64,000 nt of DNA, from positions 16,694 through 80,693 of the forward strand of contig JAWOIO010000109.1 of NCBI GenBank assembly GCA_046484625.1. The letters run 5' to 3'. Below the pieces are notes generated by a model that saw only the letters and a list, made by a program, of their open reading frames with translations, ran no database searches and was not told the origin of the DNA. How positions within the stretch are numbered: position 1 is the first letter of the stretch; the number at the start of each line of letters is the position of its first letter. The position numbers and the translations under genes are program-made. This document shows, piece after piece, positions 1 through 8,716 of this stretch. Source of the DNA: DASUAO01 sp046484625 (GTDB lineage: Bacteria; Actinomycetota; Acidimicrobiia; IMCC26256; PALSA-555).

Positions 1-954
1 AACCTCGCCGCATCCGTGGCGCTGTCGCTCGGGCTCTCGCTCCTGCTCGCGGTGGTGGCCAAGGGTATGGCCGAGGCGTTCGGCGTCCGCTCGTCGATCG
101 GGGTCGGCGACCTCGTCGTGGTCTCGGTGATCGGGGCGATCATCCCTACGATCGTGGTGATGGCGATCACGGTCGGTGTCGCCGCCCTGGGTGTGCGCCA
201 CGAGTGGGACGTCGACAACGTGAGCGTGCCGCTCGTCACCGCGGCCGGCGACCTCGTGACCCTGCCGAGCCTGTTCCTGGCGACGTTCCTCGTGCGCGAC
301 ATCGCCCGGTGGGTCCCGGTGATCGTCGCGGTGGTGTGCGTCGTGGGTGCGACCCTGGGCCTCGTCGCGGCGCTGCGTACCCACCTGCCCGTCCTCCGCC
401 GCATCGTCGCGGAGTCGGTCCCGTTCCTCCTGGTCGCCGGGATCGTGAGCACGTTCGCCGGGATCACGATCCAGTCCCGGCTCGACACGTTCGACCGGCA
501 TCCGGCGCTGCTCATGGTGATCCCGCCGCTGCTCTCGCTGTCGGGGTCACTCGCAGGGATGCTGTCGGCGCGGGTGGCGACCAAGCTGCATCTCGGGATC
601 ATCACCCCGTCGCGCGCATCGTCGCGCGCCTCGTTGCGGCGCGTGGCCGACGACCTGACCCTCGTCTTCGCCGTCGCCATCCCGATCTTCCTCGTCCTCG
701 GGCTCGCAGCTGACGTGCTCTCGGCGGTCACCGGCCTGGCGAGCCCCGGGGCGCTCGAGATGGTCGGGCTCGTGCTGATGGCGGGGATCGTCGCGACCGC
801 GCTCGCGTGTGTGGTCGCGTACGCCGCGGCGCTCGCGACGTATCGCCTCGGATGGGATCCCGACAACAACGGGGTCCCACTCGTCTCGTCGGCGTCCGAC
901 TTCCTCGGGGCGGCGTCGTTGATGGTGTGTCTGGGTATCCTGGGCCTCTCCTGA
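1..954 (+). CDS. MgtE-like divalent-cation permease, 5' end cut off
   Basis: The frame is open from base 1, so the N-terminus may lie outside the window; the first in-window start would be the GTG at 16, giving 312 residues. The protein is almost wholly hydrophobic, about eight to ten membrane segments in two similar halves, each ending in a polar stretch with acidic residues (WDVDNVSVPLVTAAGDLV and WDPDNNGVPLVSSASDFL). This duplicated D-N-x-x-PLV-x-x-A-x-D signature is that of the MgtE/SLC41 membrane domain. It is followed by a PhoU/TrkA-C protein; the same pairing is known for the COG1824 permeases and COG3273 proteins. Role inferred: Mg2+ or other divalent cation transport. Substrate is not evident. 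Confidence 0.75.
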   Translation, partial: NLAASVALSLGLSLLLAVVAKGMAEAFGVRSSIGVGDLVVVSVIGAIIPTIVVMAITVGVAALGVRHEWDVDNVSVPLVTAAGDLVTLPSLFLATFLVRDIARWVPVIVAVVCVVGATLGLVAALRTHLPVLRRIVAESVPFLLVAGIVSTFAGITIQSRLDTFDRHPALLMVIPPLLSLSGSLAGMLSARVATKLHLGIITPSRASSRASLRRVADDLTLVFAVAIPIFLVLGLAADVLSAVTGLASPGALEMVGLVLMAGIVATALACVVAYAAALATYRLGWDPDNNGVPLVSSASDFLGAASLMVCLGILGLS

Positions 955-981
955 TGGAGCTCACAGTCTGATGAAGCGCTG

Positions 982-2208
982 ATGGACGACAAACCCCCTC
1001 GCAACCTCAAGGCGATGTTGTCGGAGGCGAAGGACACCTCGGAGCTCATGGTCGACCTCGCCTACGCCGCGCTGTTCTTCGGCGACGAGCACATGGCGAC
1101 GGAGGTCCAGGAGCTCGAAGAGCGCCAGCGCGACCTCGTGCACGAGATGCGCGAGGTGTGCGTGCTCGCCGCGCGCGCCCCTCGTGAGGCCGAGCAGATG
1201 TCGAGCGTGCTCCACGTCGTCTCGGCGATCGAGCGCATGGCCAACGCTGCGGTCGCGATCTCGCGCATCGTCACGCACCGTCTCGGGATCCCGGCGTCGC
1301 TCGTCGCCGATCTCGCCGCGGCCGAAGAGGTGTCGCACCGCGTCCGTATCCGGGACGAGTCGGCGTTGGCCCACCGCTCCCTCGCCGACGTCGAGCTGCC
1401 GGTCGAGGTCGGCATGCGCATCGTCGCGATCCGCCGGACCAAGGAGTGGATCATCGATCCTGACGGCGACGAGACACTGCTCCCCGACGACGTGCTGATC
1501 CTCCGAGGGCCGTCAGAAGGGATCGGTGAGCTGCGACAGCTCGCGAGCGCCCCCGAGTGGCGACCTCCGACCGTCGTCGAGGATCCGGCGATCACCGACC
1601 TCGACCGTGCCGTCGACGTCCTGGTGGAGATGAAGAACATCTCCGAGGTCGCGATCGGGCTTGCCTACTCGGCGCTGCTGTTCAACGACCAGAGCCTCGC
1701 CGCCGAGGTCAGCCACCTCGAGGACCGCCTCGACGAGATGCGAGAGCGGCTCGAGGTCTGGGTGCTCCGCTCGGCCGCCGACGAGGTCGACCCGTCCCCG
1801 TTGCGCGGTCTCCTGCACCTCGGCGCAGCCGCCGAGGAGCTGGGCGATGCCGCCCAGCAGATGGTGTGGCTCGTCGAGGAGCAAGAGGAGATGCACCCCA
1901 TCTTGCGGATGGCGTTGGGTGAGTCCGACGAGGTCATCGCCCGGGTGCCCGTGGCGGCGGGCTCGGCGCTCGACGGCGTGGCGCTGGCGCACGCGCGGAT
2001 CGAGGTCGAGACCGGCTTCTACCTCCTCGCGATCCGGCGTGCGGGCCGGTACGTGTACCGGCCGCGCGGGCACACCCGTGTGCTCGCCGGCGACGAGCTG
2101 ATCGCCAGCGGGCCCGACGAGGGCCAGGCGCTGCTTGCCGAGCGGTGCGGGTACCGCGTCCTCGAGGACGAGGACACAGGCGAGATCGAGCTCGTCCCCG
2201 CGCCCTGA
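982..2208 (+). CDS. Cytoplasmic PhoU/TrkA-C repeat protein, probable permease regulator
   Basis: 408 residues built as two copies of the same unit: a PhoU-like helical segment (about 10-105 and 207-310), each followed by a TrkA-C/RCK-C ligand domain (about 118-190 and 320-398). The helices share the pattern A-Y-A/S-A-L-F-F/L. No signal peptide or membrane segment. RCK-C domains gate cation channels and transporters by binding ions or nucleotides, so the protein probably regulates the MgtE-like permease that ends 27 bases upstream; the two look co-transcribed. No good Shine-Dalgarno precedes the ATG at 982; a nearby ATG at 971 runs into a stop after three codons. Confidence 0.8.
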   Translation: MDDKPPRNLKAMLSEAKDTSELMVDLAYAALFFGDEHMATEVQELEERQRDLVHEMREVCVLAARAPREAEQMSSVLHVVSAIERMANAAVAISRIVTHRLGIPASLVADLAAAEEVSHRVRIRDESALAHRSLADVELPVEVGMRIVAIRRTKEWIIDPDGDETLLPDDVLILRGPSEGIGELRQLASAPEWRPPTVVEDPAITDLDRAVDVLVEMKNISEVAIGLAYSALLFNDQSLAAEVSHLEDRLDEMRERLEVWVLRSAADEVDPSPLRGLLHLGAAAEELGDAAQQMVWLVEEQEEMHPILRMALGESDEVIARVPVAAGSALDGVALAHARIEVETGFYLLAIRRAGRYVYRPRGHTRVLAGDELIASGPDEGQALLAERCGYRVLEDEDTGEIELVPAP

Positions 2209-2241
2209 GCGGCGTGCGCGTGCGTCCATGCGTCCCTCGGC

Positions 2242-2247
2242 TACCTT
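2242..2247 (+). promoter_or_regulatory. -10 element TACCTT for the P-type ATPase (leaderless)
   Basis: TACCTT lies 7 bases before the GTG at 2255, the spacing expected for a transcript starting at the start codon. It favours this GTG over the ATG at 2228, which lies upstream of the hexamer. Confidence 0.5.
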
Positions 2248-2254
2248 GCCCGAC

Positions 2255-4594
2255 GTGGCCGACCCAGTGCTGACCGCGGCCACCGGCCTCACCGCCGCCG
2301 AGGTCGCTGAGCGCATCGCCCGTGGCGCCACGAACGACGCGGGGGTTCGCACCAGCCGTACCTACATCGAGATCGTCCGCGCGAACGTCTTCACCCGGTT
2401 CAACGCCATCCTCGGCGTGATGCTCGGCGTGATCCTTGCGGTCGGGGAGATCCAGGACGCGACGTTCGGGATCATCCTCGTGGCCAACGCGCTCATCGGC
2501 ATCGTGCAGGAGGTCCGCGCCAAGCGCACCCTCGACCACCTCGCGGTGCTCAACGCGCCGCGCGCGCGGGTGCTCCGCGACGGGTCCGTCCTCGACATCG
2601 CCGTCGAGCAGGTGGTGCTCGACGACCTGCTCGATCTCCGGACCGGCGACCAAGTCCCGGCCGACGCCGTGGTGCGCACCGCGGTCGGACTGGAGATCGA
2701 CGAGTCGCTGCTCACCGGTGAGGCAGATCCGGTGCACAAGGACGTCGACGAGGAGGCGCTCTCGGGGAGCTTCGTCGTGGCCGGGTCGGGCATCGTGCAG
2801 GCGACTGCGGTCGGTGCCGACGCGTACGCCACCAAGCTCGCCGCCGAGGCCCGCCGCTTCAAGCTCGTCGAGTCCGAGCTCGTGGCGGGCACGAACACCC
2901 TGCTGCGGTGGATCCAGTACGCGCTGTTCCCGGTGTCCGGGCTGCTGCTCTGGCGCCAGCTCGACAACCACAGCGTCGACGAGGCGCTGGTCGGGACGGT
3001 CGCCGGCGTCGTCGGCATGGTCCCGGAGGGCCTCGTCCTGCTCACCAGCCTCGCCTTCGGGATCGCAACCGTCACGCTCGCCCGCCGAAACGTGCTCGTG
3101 CAGGAGCTCCCGGCGGTGGAGGGCCTCGCACGCGTCGACGTGGTCTGCCTCGACAAGACCGGGACGCTCACCGAGGGCGACGTCGCGTTCGACGACCTCG
3201 AGCTGCTCACCGGAAGCGTCGACGACGCGCGCGATGCGCTCGGGGCGCTCGCGGACGACGAGAACCGGAACGCGACCCTGGCGGCGATCGGTGCTGCCTG
3301 CCCCGCTCCGGGATGGGACCGCCAGGATGCCGTGCCGTTCTCCTCGGCCCGGAAGTGGAGCGCCGCACAGTTCGACGGGCACGGCTCGTGGGTGGTGGGA
3401 GCTCCCGAGATGGTGCTCGCCGACCGTCCCGACGACCCGAGCCGGCGGCGCGCCGACGAGCTGGCGAGCGAGGGTCGGCGCGTCCTCCTGCTGGGACGCT
3501 CCGACGCGACGCTGGCCGGCGAGGAGCTCCCGGCCGGACTGGAGGCGGTCGCCCTCGTGCTGCTGGAGGAGAAGGTCCGCCCCGACGCGGCCGACACACT
3601 GCGGTACTTCGAGGAGCAGGGGGTCGCGCTCAAGGTCATCTCGGGCGACAACCCGCGCACCGTGGGCGCGGTGGCGCGTCGGGTGGGTCTCGACGGCGCC
3701 GATCGTGCCGTCGACGCTCGCGAGCTCCCCGACGACGTCGAGGCGCTGGCCGACATCCTCGAGACCGAGAGCGTGTTCGGACGGGTGACCCCGCAGCAGA
3801 AGCGCGCGATGGTGGGTGCGTTGCAGTCACGCGGCCATGTCGTCGCCATGACCGGTGACGGCGTCAACGACGCCCTTGCGCTCAAGGACGCCGACATCGG
3901 GGTCGCGATGGGCTCGGGTGCCGCGGCGACCCGAGCCGTGGCCCAGTTGGTGCTCCTCGACGGGAAGTTCGCCACGATGCCTGGGGTCGTCGCCGAGGGT
4001 CGTCGGGTCATCGCCAACATCGAGCGGTCGGCGAACCTGTTCGTCACCAAGACCGTCTACGCGATCCTCATCGCGATCGTGGTGGTCATCCTCGGGTGGC
4101 GCTACCCCTTCCTCCCGAGGCACCTCACGATCGTCAGCACGTTCACCATCGGGATCCCCGGGTTCGTGCTCGCGCTCGCCCCGAACACGCGGCGCTACAT
4201 CCCCGGCTTCCTCGAGCGGGTGATGCGCTTCTGCGTCCCCGCCGGTCTCATCGCGGGGACCGCTGCGCTTGCCGCCTACGGCGTCGCCTTCTACGAGGAG
4301 AGCCTGCCGCTCAAGGAAGCCCGCACGACGGCGACCCTGGTGCTCGCCGCGGTCGGCCTCTGGGTGCTCGTGCTCCTCGCGCGGCCGTTCAACTGGTGGA
4401 AGGCAATCCTCGTCGCCGCGATGGCCGGCAGCATCGCGCTCATCCTCGTCATCGAGCCGCTGCGGGAGTTCTACGCCCTGCACCTGCCCGACACGCGGGT
4501 GCTCGGATGGGCCGCGCTCATCGCGGCGGCGGCGATCCTCGCGCTCGAGGTGGTCTGGCGCAGCTCGCGCGGGGTCCGACGCTCGACGACGTGA
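2255..4594 (+). CDS. P-type cation ATPase, CtpE-like (Ca2+-type)
   Basis: 779 residues from the GTG at 2255. It carries the P-ATPase signatures in order: actuator LTGEADPV, membrane-helix motif MVPEGL, phosphorylation site DKTGTLT with the aspartate at about residue 300, and hinge motif TGDGVNDALALKDADIG. The PEGL motif and the length of about 780-800 fit the P2-like CtpE branch, whose mycobacterial member has been reported to move Ca2+. Heavy-metal CPx motifs and N-terminal metal-binding domains are absent. It pumps a cation across the cytoplasmic membrane at the cost of ATP. It follows the PhoU/TrkA-C gene by 46 bases but has its own promoter. Confidence 0.85.
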   Translation: MADPVLTAATGLTAAEVAERIARGATNDAGVRTSRTYIEIVRANVFTRFNAILGVMLGVILAVGEIQDATFGIILVANALIGIVQEVRAKRTLDHLAVLNAPRARVLRDGSVLDIAVEQVVLDDLLDLRTGDQVPADAVVRTAVGLEIDESLLTGEADPVHKDVDEEALSGSFVVAGSGIVQATAVGADAYATKLAAEARRFKLVESELVAGTNTLLRWIQYALFPVSGLLLWRQLDNHSVDEALVGTVAGVVGMVPEGLVLLTSLAFGIATVTLARRNVLVQELPAVEGLARVDVVCLDKTGTLTEGDVAFDDLELLTGSVDDARDALGALADDENRNATLAAIGAACPAPGWDRQDAVPFSSARKWSAAQFDGHGSWVVGAPEMVLADRPDDPSRRRADELASEGRRVLLLGRSDATLAGEELPAGLEAVALVLLEEKVRPDAADTLRYFEEQGVALKVISGDNPRTVGAVARRVGLDGADRAVDARELPDDVEALADILETESVFGRVTPQQKRAMVGALQSRGHVVAMTGDGVNDALALKDADIGVAMGSGAAATRAVAQLVLLDGKFATMPGVVAEGRRVIANIERSANLFVTKTVYAILIAIVVVILGWRYPFLPRHLTIVSTFTIGIPGFVLALAPNTRRYIPGFLERVMRFCVPAGLIAGTAALAAYGVAFYEESLPLKEARTTATLVLAAVGLWVLVLLARPFNWWKAILVAAMAGSIALILVIEPLREFYALHLPDTRVLGWAALIAAAAILALEVVWRSSRGVRRSTT

Positions 4595-4629
4595 GCCCGC
4601 GCCTCGTTTCGGGCGTCGGGGTCCGGGTG

Positions 4630-5322
4630 TCAGACCGCAGTGCCGATGAGCTCGCCGACGAGCGCGGTCGCGGCCATCGCGATGCCTCCGCCGAGCAGCA
4701 CCCGACCCGCAGCGCGTCCGACCTTCGCCCCGCCGAGCTTCCCTCCGACACCTCCGGTGAGTGCGAGGACGACGAGGGAGGCGACCGCGATGAGGGCGAT
4801 CCGGGTGTCGTCGTTCGCGACGAGGAGCGTGAGCAACGGCACCGCGGCGCCGAGGATGAAGCTGATGGCCGAGACGATGGCCGCCTGCCAGGGCCGGGCG
4901 GTGGTCTCCTCGGTCATCCCGAGCTCGTCGCGGAGGTGCGCCCCGAGTGGGTCGACCTCGTGGAGCTGGACCGCGACCTGACGGGCGAGGTCGGGATCCA
5001 GGCCCCGTTGCACGTAGATCTGGGCGAGCTCGTTGAGCTCGAGCTCGGGAGAGCGGGCGAGCTCGCGCTTCTCCTTGCTGATGTCGGCGAGCTCGGTGTC
5101 GCGCTGGGAGCTCACGGAGACGTACTCACCCGCCGCCATCGACATCGCTCCAGCCGCCAGACCTGCGAGCCCCGCGACCGCGATCGCCGTGCCGGTGCCG
5201 TTCGACGCCGCGACGCCGATCATCAGGCTGGCGGTCGAAACGATCCCGTCGTTGGCTCCCAACACCGCCGCGCGCAGCCAGCCGACGCGCGTGTATCGAT
5301 GGCGTTCACGGTGGAGCAGCAT
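4630..5322 (-). CDS. VIT1/CCC1-family Fe2+/Mn2+ transporter
   Basis: 230 residues from the ATG at 5322. The N-terminus RYTRVGWLRAAVLGANDGIV followed by STASLMIGVAA is the conserved first helix of the VIT/CCC1 family, and the acidic cytoplasmic section with EYVSVSSQRDTE matches its metal-binding part; three hydrophobic helices follow toward the C-terminus. The family moves ferrous iron or manganese, usually for detoxification. Its start overlaps the corA stop as TGATG, so the two are translationally coupled. It converges on the P-ATPase, with 35 bases between the stops containing only a weak five-pair inverted repeat. Confidence 0.85.
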   Translation of the reverse strand: MLLHRERHRYTRVGWLRAAVLGANDGIVSTASLMIGVAASNGTGTAIAVAGLAGLAAGAMSMAAGEYVSVSSQRDTELADISKEKRELARSPELELNELAQIYVQRGLDPDLARQVAVQLHEVDPLGAHLRDELGMTEETTARPWQAAIVSAISFILGAAVPLLTLLVANDDTRIALIAVASLVVLALTGGVGGKLGGAKVGRAAGRVLLGGGIAMAATALVGELIGTAV

Positions 5323-6320
5323 CAGACCCAGTTCTTCCGTTTGAAGTAGAGGTACATAGGAACACAGAGGACCAGCGTGACCCCGCCGACGGCGAGGAAG
5401 CCCGAGCCCCACGAGAGGCCGGGGGCGTCGCGGAAGTTCATCCCGAGGACTCCGGTGACGAGCGTGGCGACGAGGAAGATCGCACCCCACGCCGCGATCT
5501 TCTGCTGCACGAGGCTCATCCGGTTGGAAGCGAGCGAGAGCTCGGCGTCACGCAGGCTGGTGAGGACGTCGCGTTGGCTCTCGACGAAGTCGCCGACCCG
5601 GAGCACGTGGTCGGCGAGGTCCTGGAAGTGGACGAGTGCGCCGTCGTCGATGTACGGGACCTCACGACGCACGATCTCGGCAACGACATCGCGCAACGGG
5701 ATCGCGGCGCGGCGGAACCGCACGAGTGACTTGCCGAGCGCGAACAGCTGCATGGGGCGCGGCGTGGTCGTTCCCTCGCCCCGCTCGTCGGCGAGGACCG
5801 CTTCCTCGGCATCGTCGAGCTGATCGTCGACCTGATCGGTGACGACGAAGTACCGGTCGACGATGGTGTCCAGGAAAGCCCAGAGGAGGAGGCCGACCGG
5901 CGCGTCGTCGTACCCGTCGAGCTGGAGCTCGAACACGCGGCGGACGTGACCGGTCGGAAAGGCGCCGGGGTCGGCATCATCGGGTGCCTGGCGCACGGAC
6001 AAGAACCACGTGGTGCCGAGCACGATGTCGACCTCGCGCGTCCGGAGCCCGTCGTCGTGCAGCGCGCAGTCGTACACGGCGATGTGGGAGTGCGTGTCGT
6101 AGTGCGCGAGCTTCGTGCGCTGGCCGGCCTTGGTGAGGTCCTCGCGCACGAACTCGTTGATGTGGAGCACGTCGAAGACGGTGGCGAGCTCGTCGGAGGT
6201 GGGGGCTTCGCAGTCGATCCACACCACGCCGGACCTTGCGGTCGAGTCGGCGGCGAGGTCATCGAGCGTCCGGGGCTCTGGCTCGATCGAGCCGGGTGCG
6301 TACCGGAGGATCTCGATCAC
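5322..6320 (-). CDS. corA: CorA-type magnesium/cobalt transporter
   Basis: 332 residues beginning at a GTG. A large acidic cytoplasmic domain precedes two C-terminal membrane helices, with the signature GMNF at the end of the first; the second ends in a short basic tail KRKNWV. This is the pentameric CorA channel architecture; length is typical. Transports Mg2+ (or Co2+/Ni2+) through the cytoplasmic membrane. The VIT gene follows with a one-base overlap. The start is set by a leaderless -10, TAGGCT, six bases upstream, and two motifs resembling those near the neighbouring response regulator sit just beyond it. Confidence 0.88.
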   Translation of the reverse strand: MIEILRYAPGSIEPEPRTLDDLAADSTARSGVVWIDCEAPTSDELATVFDVLHINEFVREDLTKAGQRTKLAHYDTHSHIAVYDCALHDDGLRTREVDIVLGTTWFLSVRQAPDDADPGAFPTGHVRRVFELQLDGYDDAPVGLLLWAFLDTIVDRYFVVTDQVDDQLDDAEEAVLADERGEGTTTPRPMQLFALGKSLVRFRRAAIPLRDVVAEIVRREVPYIDDGALVHFQDLADHVLRVGDFVESQRDVLTSLRDAELSLASNRMSLVQQKIAAWGAIFLVATLVTGVLGMNFRDAPGLSWGSGFLAVGGVTLVLCVPMYLYFKRKNWV

Positions 6321-6326
6321 GGTTCC

Positions 6327-6332
6327 AGCCTA
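6327..6332 (-). promoter_or_regulatory. -10 element TAGGCT for corA (leaderless)
   Basis: TAGGCT on the minus strand lies six bases before the GTG at 6320 and supports that codon as both start of transcription and of translation. Confidence 0.5.
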
Positions 6333-6359
6333 GGACTTGGCACCTCGACCATCGGTCCT
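6332..6359 (-). promoter_or_regulatory. Candidate DosR-type boxes upstream of corA
   Basis: Minus-strand AGGACCGATGGTC (6359 to 6347) and GTGCCAAGTCCT (6343 to 6332) resemble the GGGACC-N-GGCCC and ACTWWAGTCC forms of DosR boxes. The first would cover -27 to -39 relative to a leaderless start. Weaker than the sites at 7409 and 9541; inference only. Confidence 0.3.
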
Positions 6360-6400
6360 GCGGTCGAGCGAGCGACGGCCGCGCCCGTCGGTGGAGATCG

Positions 6401-6844
6401 TCAGTCGACGACCTCGACGCGCAGCGCGACCCGCAGGCCGGTGAGCCACGTCGGCACGTCTCGGTGGGCCAGGAGCGCGGCGCACGCGTCGAGCAGCGAG
6501 ACGAAGCCCACCGAGTCCCGGCCGTCGTGGACGAGTAGCACCCGGTGGCCGTGGCGCATCATCGAGTCGATGGCCTCGAGCGCGGTGGCGCAGGGGTCGA
6601 TGGTGACCGGGTCGGGTGTGGCGAACGCGGCGACCGCAGCCCGGGGGGTGTCGGCGCGGGCGACGGCCCGGACGATGTCGTGCTCGGTCAGGATCGCGCC
6701 CCGTGCGCCGACCAGGACGGCAGGGGCGCGGGAGCGGAGCATCGCCTGGGCGGCGTCCTCCAGCGTCGCTCGCTCGTGGAGCACGACGACCGGGAAGAGC
6801 CGGACGTCGCAGACCCGGACGGTGGGCGCACCCTCGGGGGTCAT
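6401..6844 (-). CDS. Tandem CBS-domain protein, Hrp1-like
   Basis: 147 residues making two CBS motifs (about 7-60 and 75-130), for instance AQAMLRSRAPAVLV and IDSMMRHGHRVLLVHDG. Such stand-alone CBS pairs bind adenosine nucleotides. Size and context recall mycobacterial Hrp1 (Rv2626c), a 143-residue CBS protein of the DosR regulon, and here it sits downstream of a DosR/DosS-like pair. The start overlaps the stop of the upstream gene by four bases (ATGA), so it is coupled to it. Function beyond ligand sensing is not evident. Confidence 0.8.
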   Translation of the reverse strand: MTPEGAPTVRVCDVRLFPVVVLHERATLEDAAQAMLRSRAPAVLVGARGAILTEHDIVRAVARADTPRAAVAAFATPDPVTIDPCATALEAIDSMMRHGHRVLLVHDGRDSVGFVSLLDACAALLAHRDVPTWLTGLRVALRVEVVD

Positions 6845-7374
6845 CGCTCGGGACCGCCCGTGAGCCCGGCTTCCAGCGCGACCGCGAGGTTCTGCAGGAA
6901 GGCCCGGACGCCGGTCTCGACGACCCGATGGACCAGGGCCGGATCGGCGGTGGCCGACTCGGGCACAGGGTCATCGAACGGTGCGTCGGCGGGGCGGTTG
7001 AGCGCCTCAGGGCTGCGGTAGCTGGCGCTGAGGACGAGGTCGGAGGCGCTCAGCCCGATCGGCGCGATCTCCAGGTCACCGCTGATCGCCGGGAACCAGG
7101 TGCACTCGACGTCGTTCTCCCAGAAGATCGGCACGACGAGCCCCCGAACGCGGGAGCGGACCGCGCCGCGATCGAGGCGCACACCCGGGGCGGCCTCGAT
7201 CGAGGCACCCGCGTCGTTCGTGGGGTCAGGGGCTCCGACGAGCGCTCGCGACACCCTCGCGGCCTCGCACACGGCCTCGTCGACGATCGGGCCGAGCCAC
7301 CGGGGATCGCGCAGGAACCACGGCGCGACGCTCTGGAACGGCCGTGCGACGTGGATGAAGTCCCGAACGAACAT
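6841..7374 (-). CDS. Unknown protein, SRPBCC-like C-terminal half
   Basis: 177 residues from the ATG at 7374 (a GTG at 7383 is possible). Not recognised with certainty. The segment WFPAISGDLEIAPIG, then a strand-like LVLSASYRSP and a final amphipathic helix ending in a run of about 20 residues after HRVVETGVRAFLQNL, follows the layout of SRPBCC (START-like) lipid/ligand-binding proteins often found beside CBS proteins in actinomycetes. No signal peptide. It lies between the histidine kinase and the CBS gene on the same strand, and its upstream region carries the motif TGACCTTCGGCCCTG. Confidence 0.6.
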   Translation of the reverse strand: MFVRDFIHVARPFQSVAPWFLRDPRWLGPIVDEAVCEAARVSRALVGAPDPTNDAGASIEAAPGVRLDRGAVRSRVRGLVVPIFWENDVECTWFPAISGDLEIAPIGLSASDLVLSASYRSPEALNRPADAPFDDPVPESATADPALVHRVVETGVRAFLQNLAVALEAGLTGGPER

Positions 7375-7408
7375 GCAGTCCACGATCCCGCTCGGGCCCG
7401 AGGATCGG

Positions 7409-7425
7409 CAGGGCCGAAGGTCACA
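7409..7425 (-). promoter_or_regulatory. DosR-box-like site
   Basis: Minus-strand TGTGACCTTCGGCCCTG, 26-35 bases before the start of the SRPBCC-like gene. The core TGACCTTCGGCCC is identical over 13 bases to 9549-9561 near the response-regulator gene, and resembles the GGGACCTTCGGCCC form of DosR boxes. Confidence 0.45.
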
Positions 7426-7450
7426 GTGCGGGCGTGGCCTTGGCCCACGC

Positions 7451-8620
7451 TCAGTCGGGCAGCGGTACCGTCCACAGCACCGCGGTGCCGCCGCCTTCGG
7501 CGGCCGCGATCGCGAACGAGCCCCCGCGCGCCTGTGCCCGGGCCGTGAGGTTCCCGAGTCCTCGCCCTCGGCCGCGGGTGAGTCCGGGTCCGCATCCGTC
7601 GTCGACGACTCGTACCGAGAGGTCGGCTGCGGCGTGCACGGTCACGTCGACATGCCCGGCCCCGGCGTGGCGGACGACGTTCGAGAGGCACTCGCGGACC
7701 ACCGCGAGGAGGTCGTCGCCGAGGCCGGGGTCGATCGGGCCACCGTCACGGCCGTCGAGTCGGCCGTCGATGCGGATCGTTGGCTCGATCCCGGCCGGCC
7801 GCACGATCTCGTCGATCACGTCGAGCAGGGATGCGGCCAGGAGCGGCCGCTCGGTCGGGCGCCGTTCGAGGTCGAAGATCGTGGTGCGGATCTCGGCGAT
7901 GACCGAGTCGAGGTCGTCGACGGCGGCGGCGATCCGGTGACCGACGTCGCCGGTGGGGTCGACGAGCCGGACGCTGCCCTGCAATGACATCCCGGTCGCG
8001 AACAGGCGTTGGATCACGTTGTCGTGGAGGTCGCGCGCGATCCGCTCGCGCTCCTCGAGGACCGCGAGTGCCTGGAGGCGGTCGTGCAAGCGGGCGTTCT
8101 CGATCGCGACTGCCGCGACGGCCGACAGCGCGACGACGAGGTGCTCGTCGTCCTCGGTGAACTCGATCGGGGTTCCCCCGGCATCCAGCTTGTCGCAGAG
8201 GTAGAGGTTCCCGAAGACGTCGTCGCCGATCTGGATCGGGACGCCGAGGAACGTGCGCATCGCCGGATGGTGGGGAGGGAACCCAACGCTGTCGACGTGC
8301 TCGCTCAGGTCGGCGAGGCGTAGCGGGACCGGGTCGACGATCAGGCGCCCGAGGACGCCGCGCCCTTCGGGAAGGTCCCCGATCGCGGCGATGGTGTCGG
8401 GTGAGGCGCCGGTGGTGACGAACTCGCCGAGCCCACCGTCGTCGCCGATGACGCCCAACGCTCCGTAGCGGGCTTCGACGAGCGCCGCGGCCGACTCGAT
8501 GACGTGCCGGAGCACCTGCGGGAGGCTGACCCCCGACGCGACGGTCGCCAGTGACTCGACCAAGCGGTCGAAGCGGACCCGAACCGCGTCGTCGGGTCGG
8601 ACGTCCGGGTCGCCAGCCAT
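7451..8620 (-). CDS. GAF sensor histidine kinase, DosS/DevS-like
   Basis: 389 residues from the ATG at 8620. One GAF domain (about 15-178) with the DosS-like stretch DDVFGNLYLCDK, then a HisKA_3 dimerisation domain with phosphoacceptor His199 in ARDLHDNVIQRLFATG, and a HATPase domain with N-box ECLSNVVRHAGA and the glycine boxes DDGCGPG and GRGLGN. No membrane segment, so it is a cytoplasmic sensor; DosS proteins sense O2, NO or CO with haem in a GAF domain, but they have two GAFs and this one has one, and I cannot assign a haem ligand. The cognate regulator ends 96 bases upstream on the same strand. Confidence 0.88.
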   Translation of the reverse strand: MAGDPDVRPDDAVRVRFDRLVESLATVASGVSLPQVLRHVIESAAALVEARYGALGVIGDDGGLGEFVTTGASPDTIAAIGDLPEGRGVLGRLIVDPVPLRLADLSEHVDSVGFPPHHPAMRTFLGVPIQIGDDVFGNLYLCDKLDAGGTPIEFTEDDEHLVVALSAVAAVAIENARLHDRLQALAVLEERERIARDLHDNVIQRLFATGMSLQGSVRLVDPTGDVGHRIAAAVDDLDSVIAEIRTTIFDLERRPTERPLLAASLLDVIDEIVRPAGIEPTIRIDGRLDGRDGGPIDPGLGDDLLAVVRECLSNVVRHAGAGHVDVTVHAAADLSVRVVDDGCGPGLTRGRGRGLGNLTARAQARGGSFAIAAAEGGGTAVLWTVPLPD

Positions 8621-8669
8621 GCGGCGCACGCTATGCCCTCGTCCTCCGTGTCCGCTGCTCGGCGGCCGC

Positions 8670-8715
8670 GAGGACCAGCGGGTGTGAGGACCAGCGGGTG
8701 TGAGGAGCCGGGTGT
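8670..8715 (-). repeat. 16-bp tandem repeat between regulator and kinase genes
   Basis: Two exact copies of GAGGACCAGCGGGTGT (8670-8685, 8686-8701) and a third degenerate copy (8702-8715) fill the gap between the regulator stop and the kinase start. Confidence 0.85.
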
Positions 8716-8716
8716 G

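Noticed and set aside
2135..2254. Longer N-terminus for the P-type ATPase, including ATG at 2228
   Set aside because: It overlaps the previous gene or the -10 TACCTT; family alignment begins after 2255.
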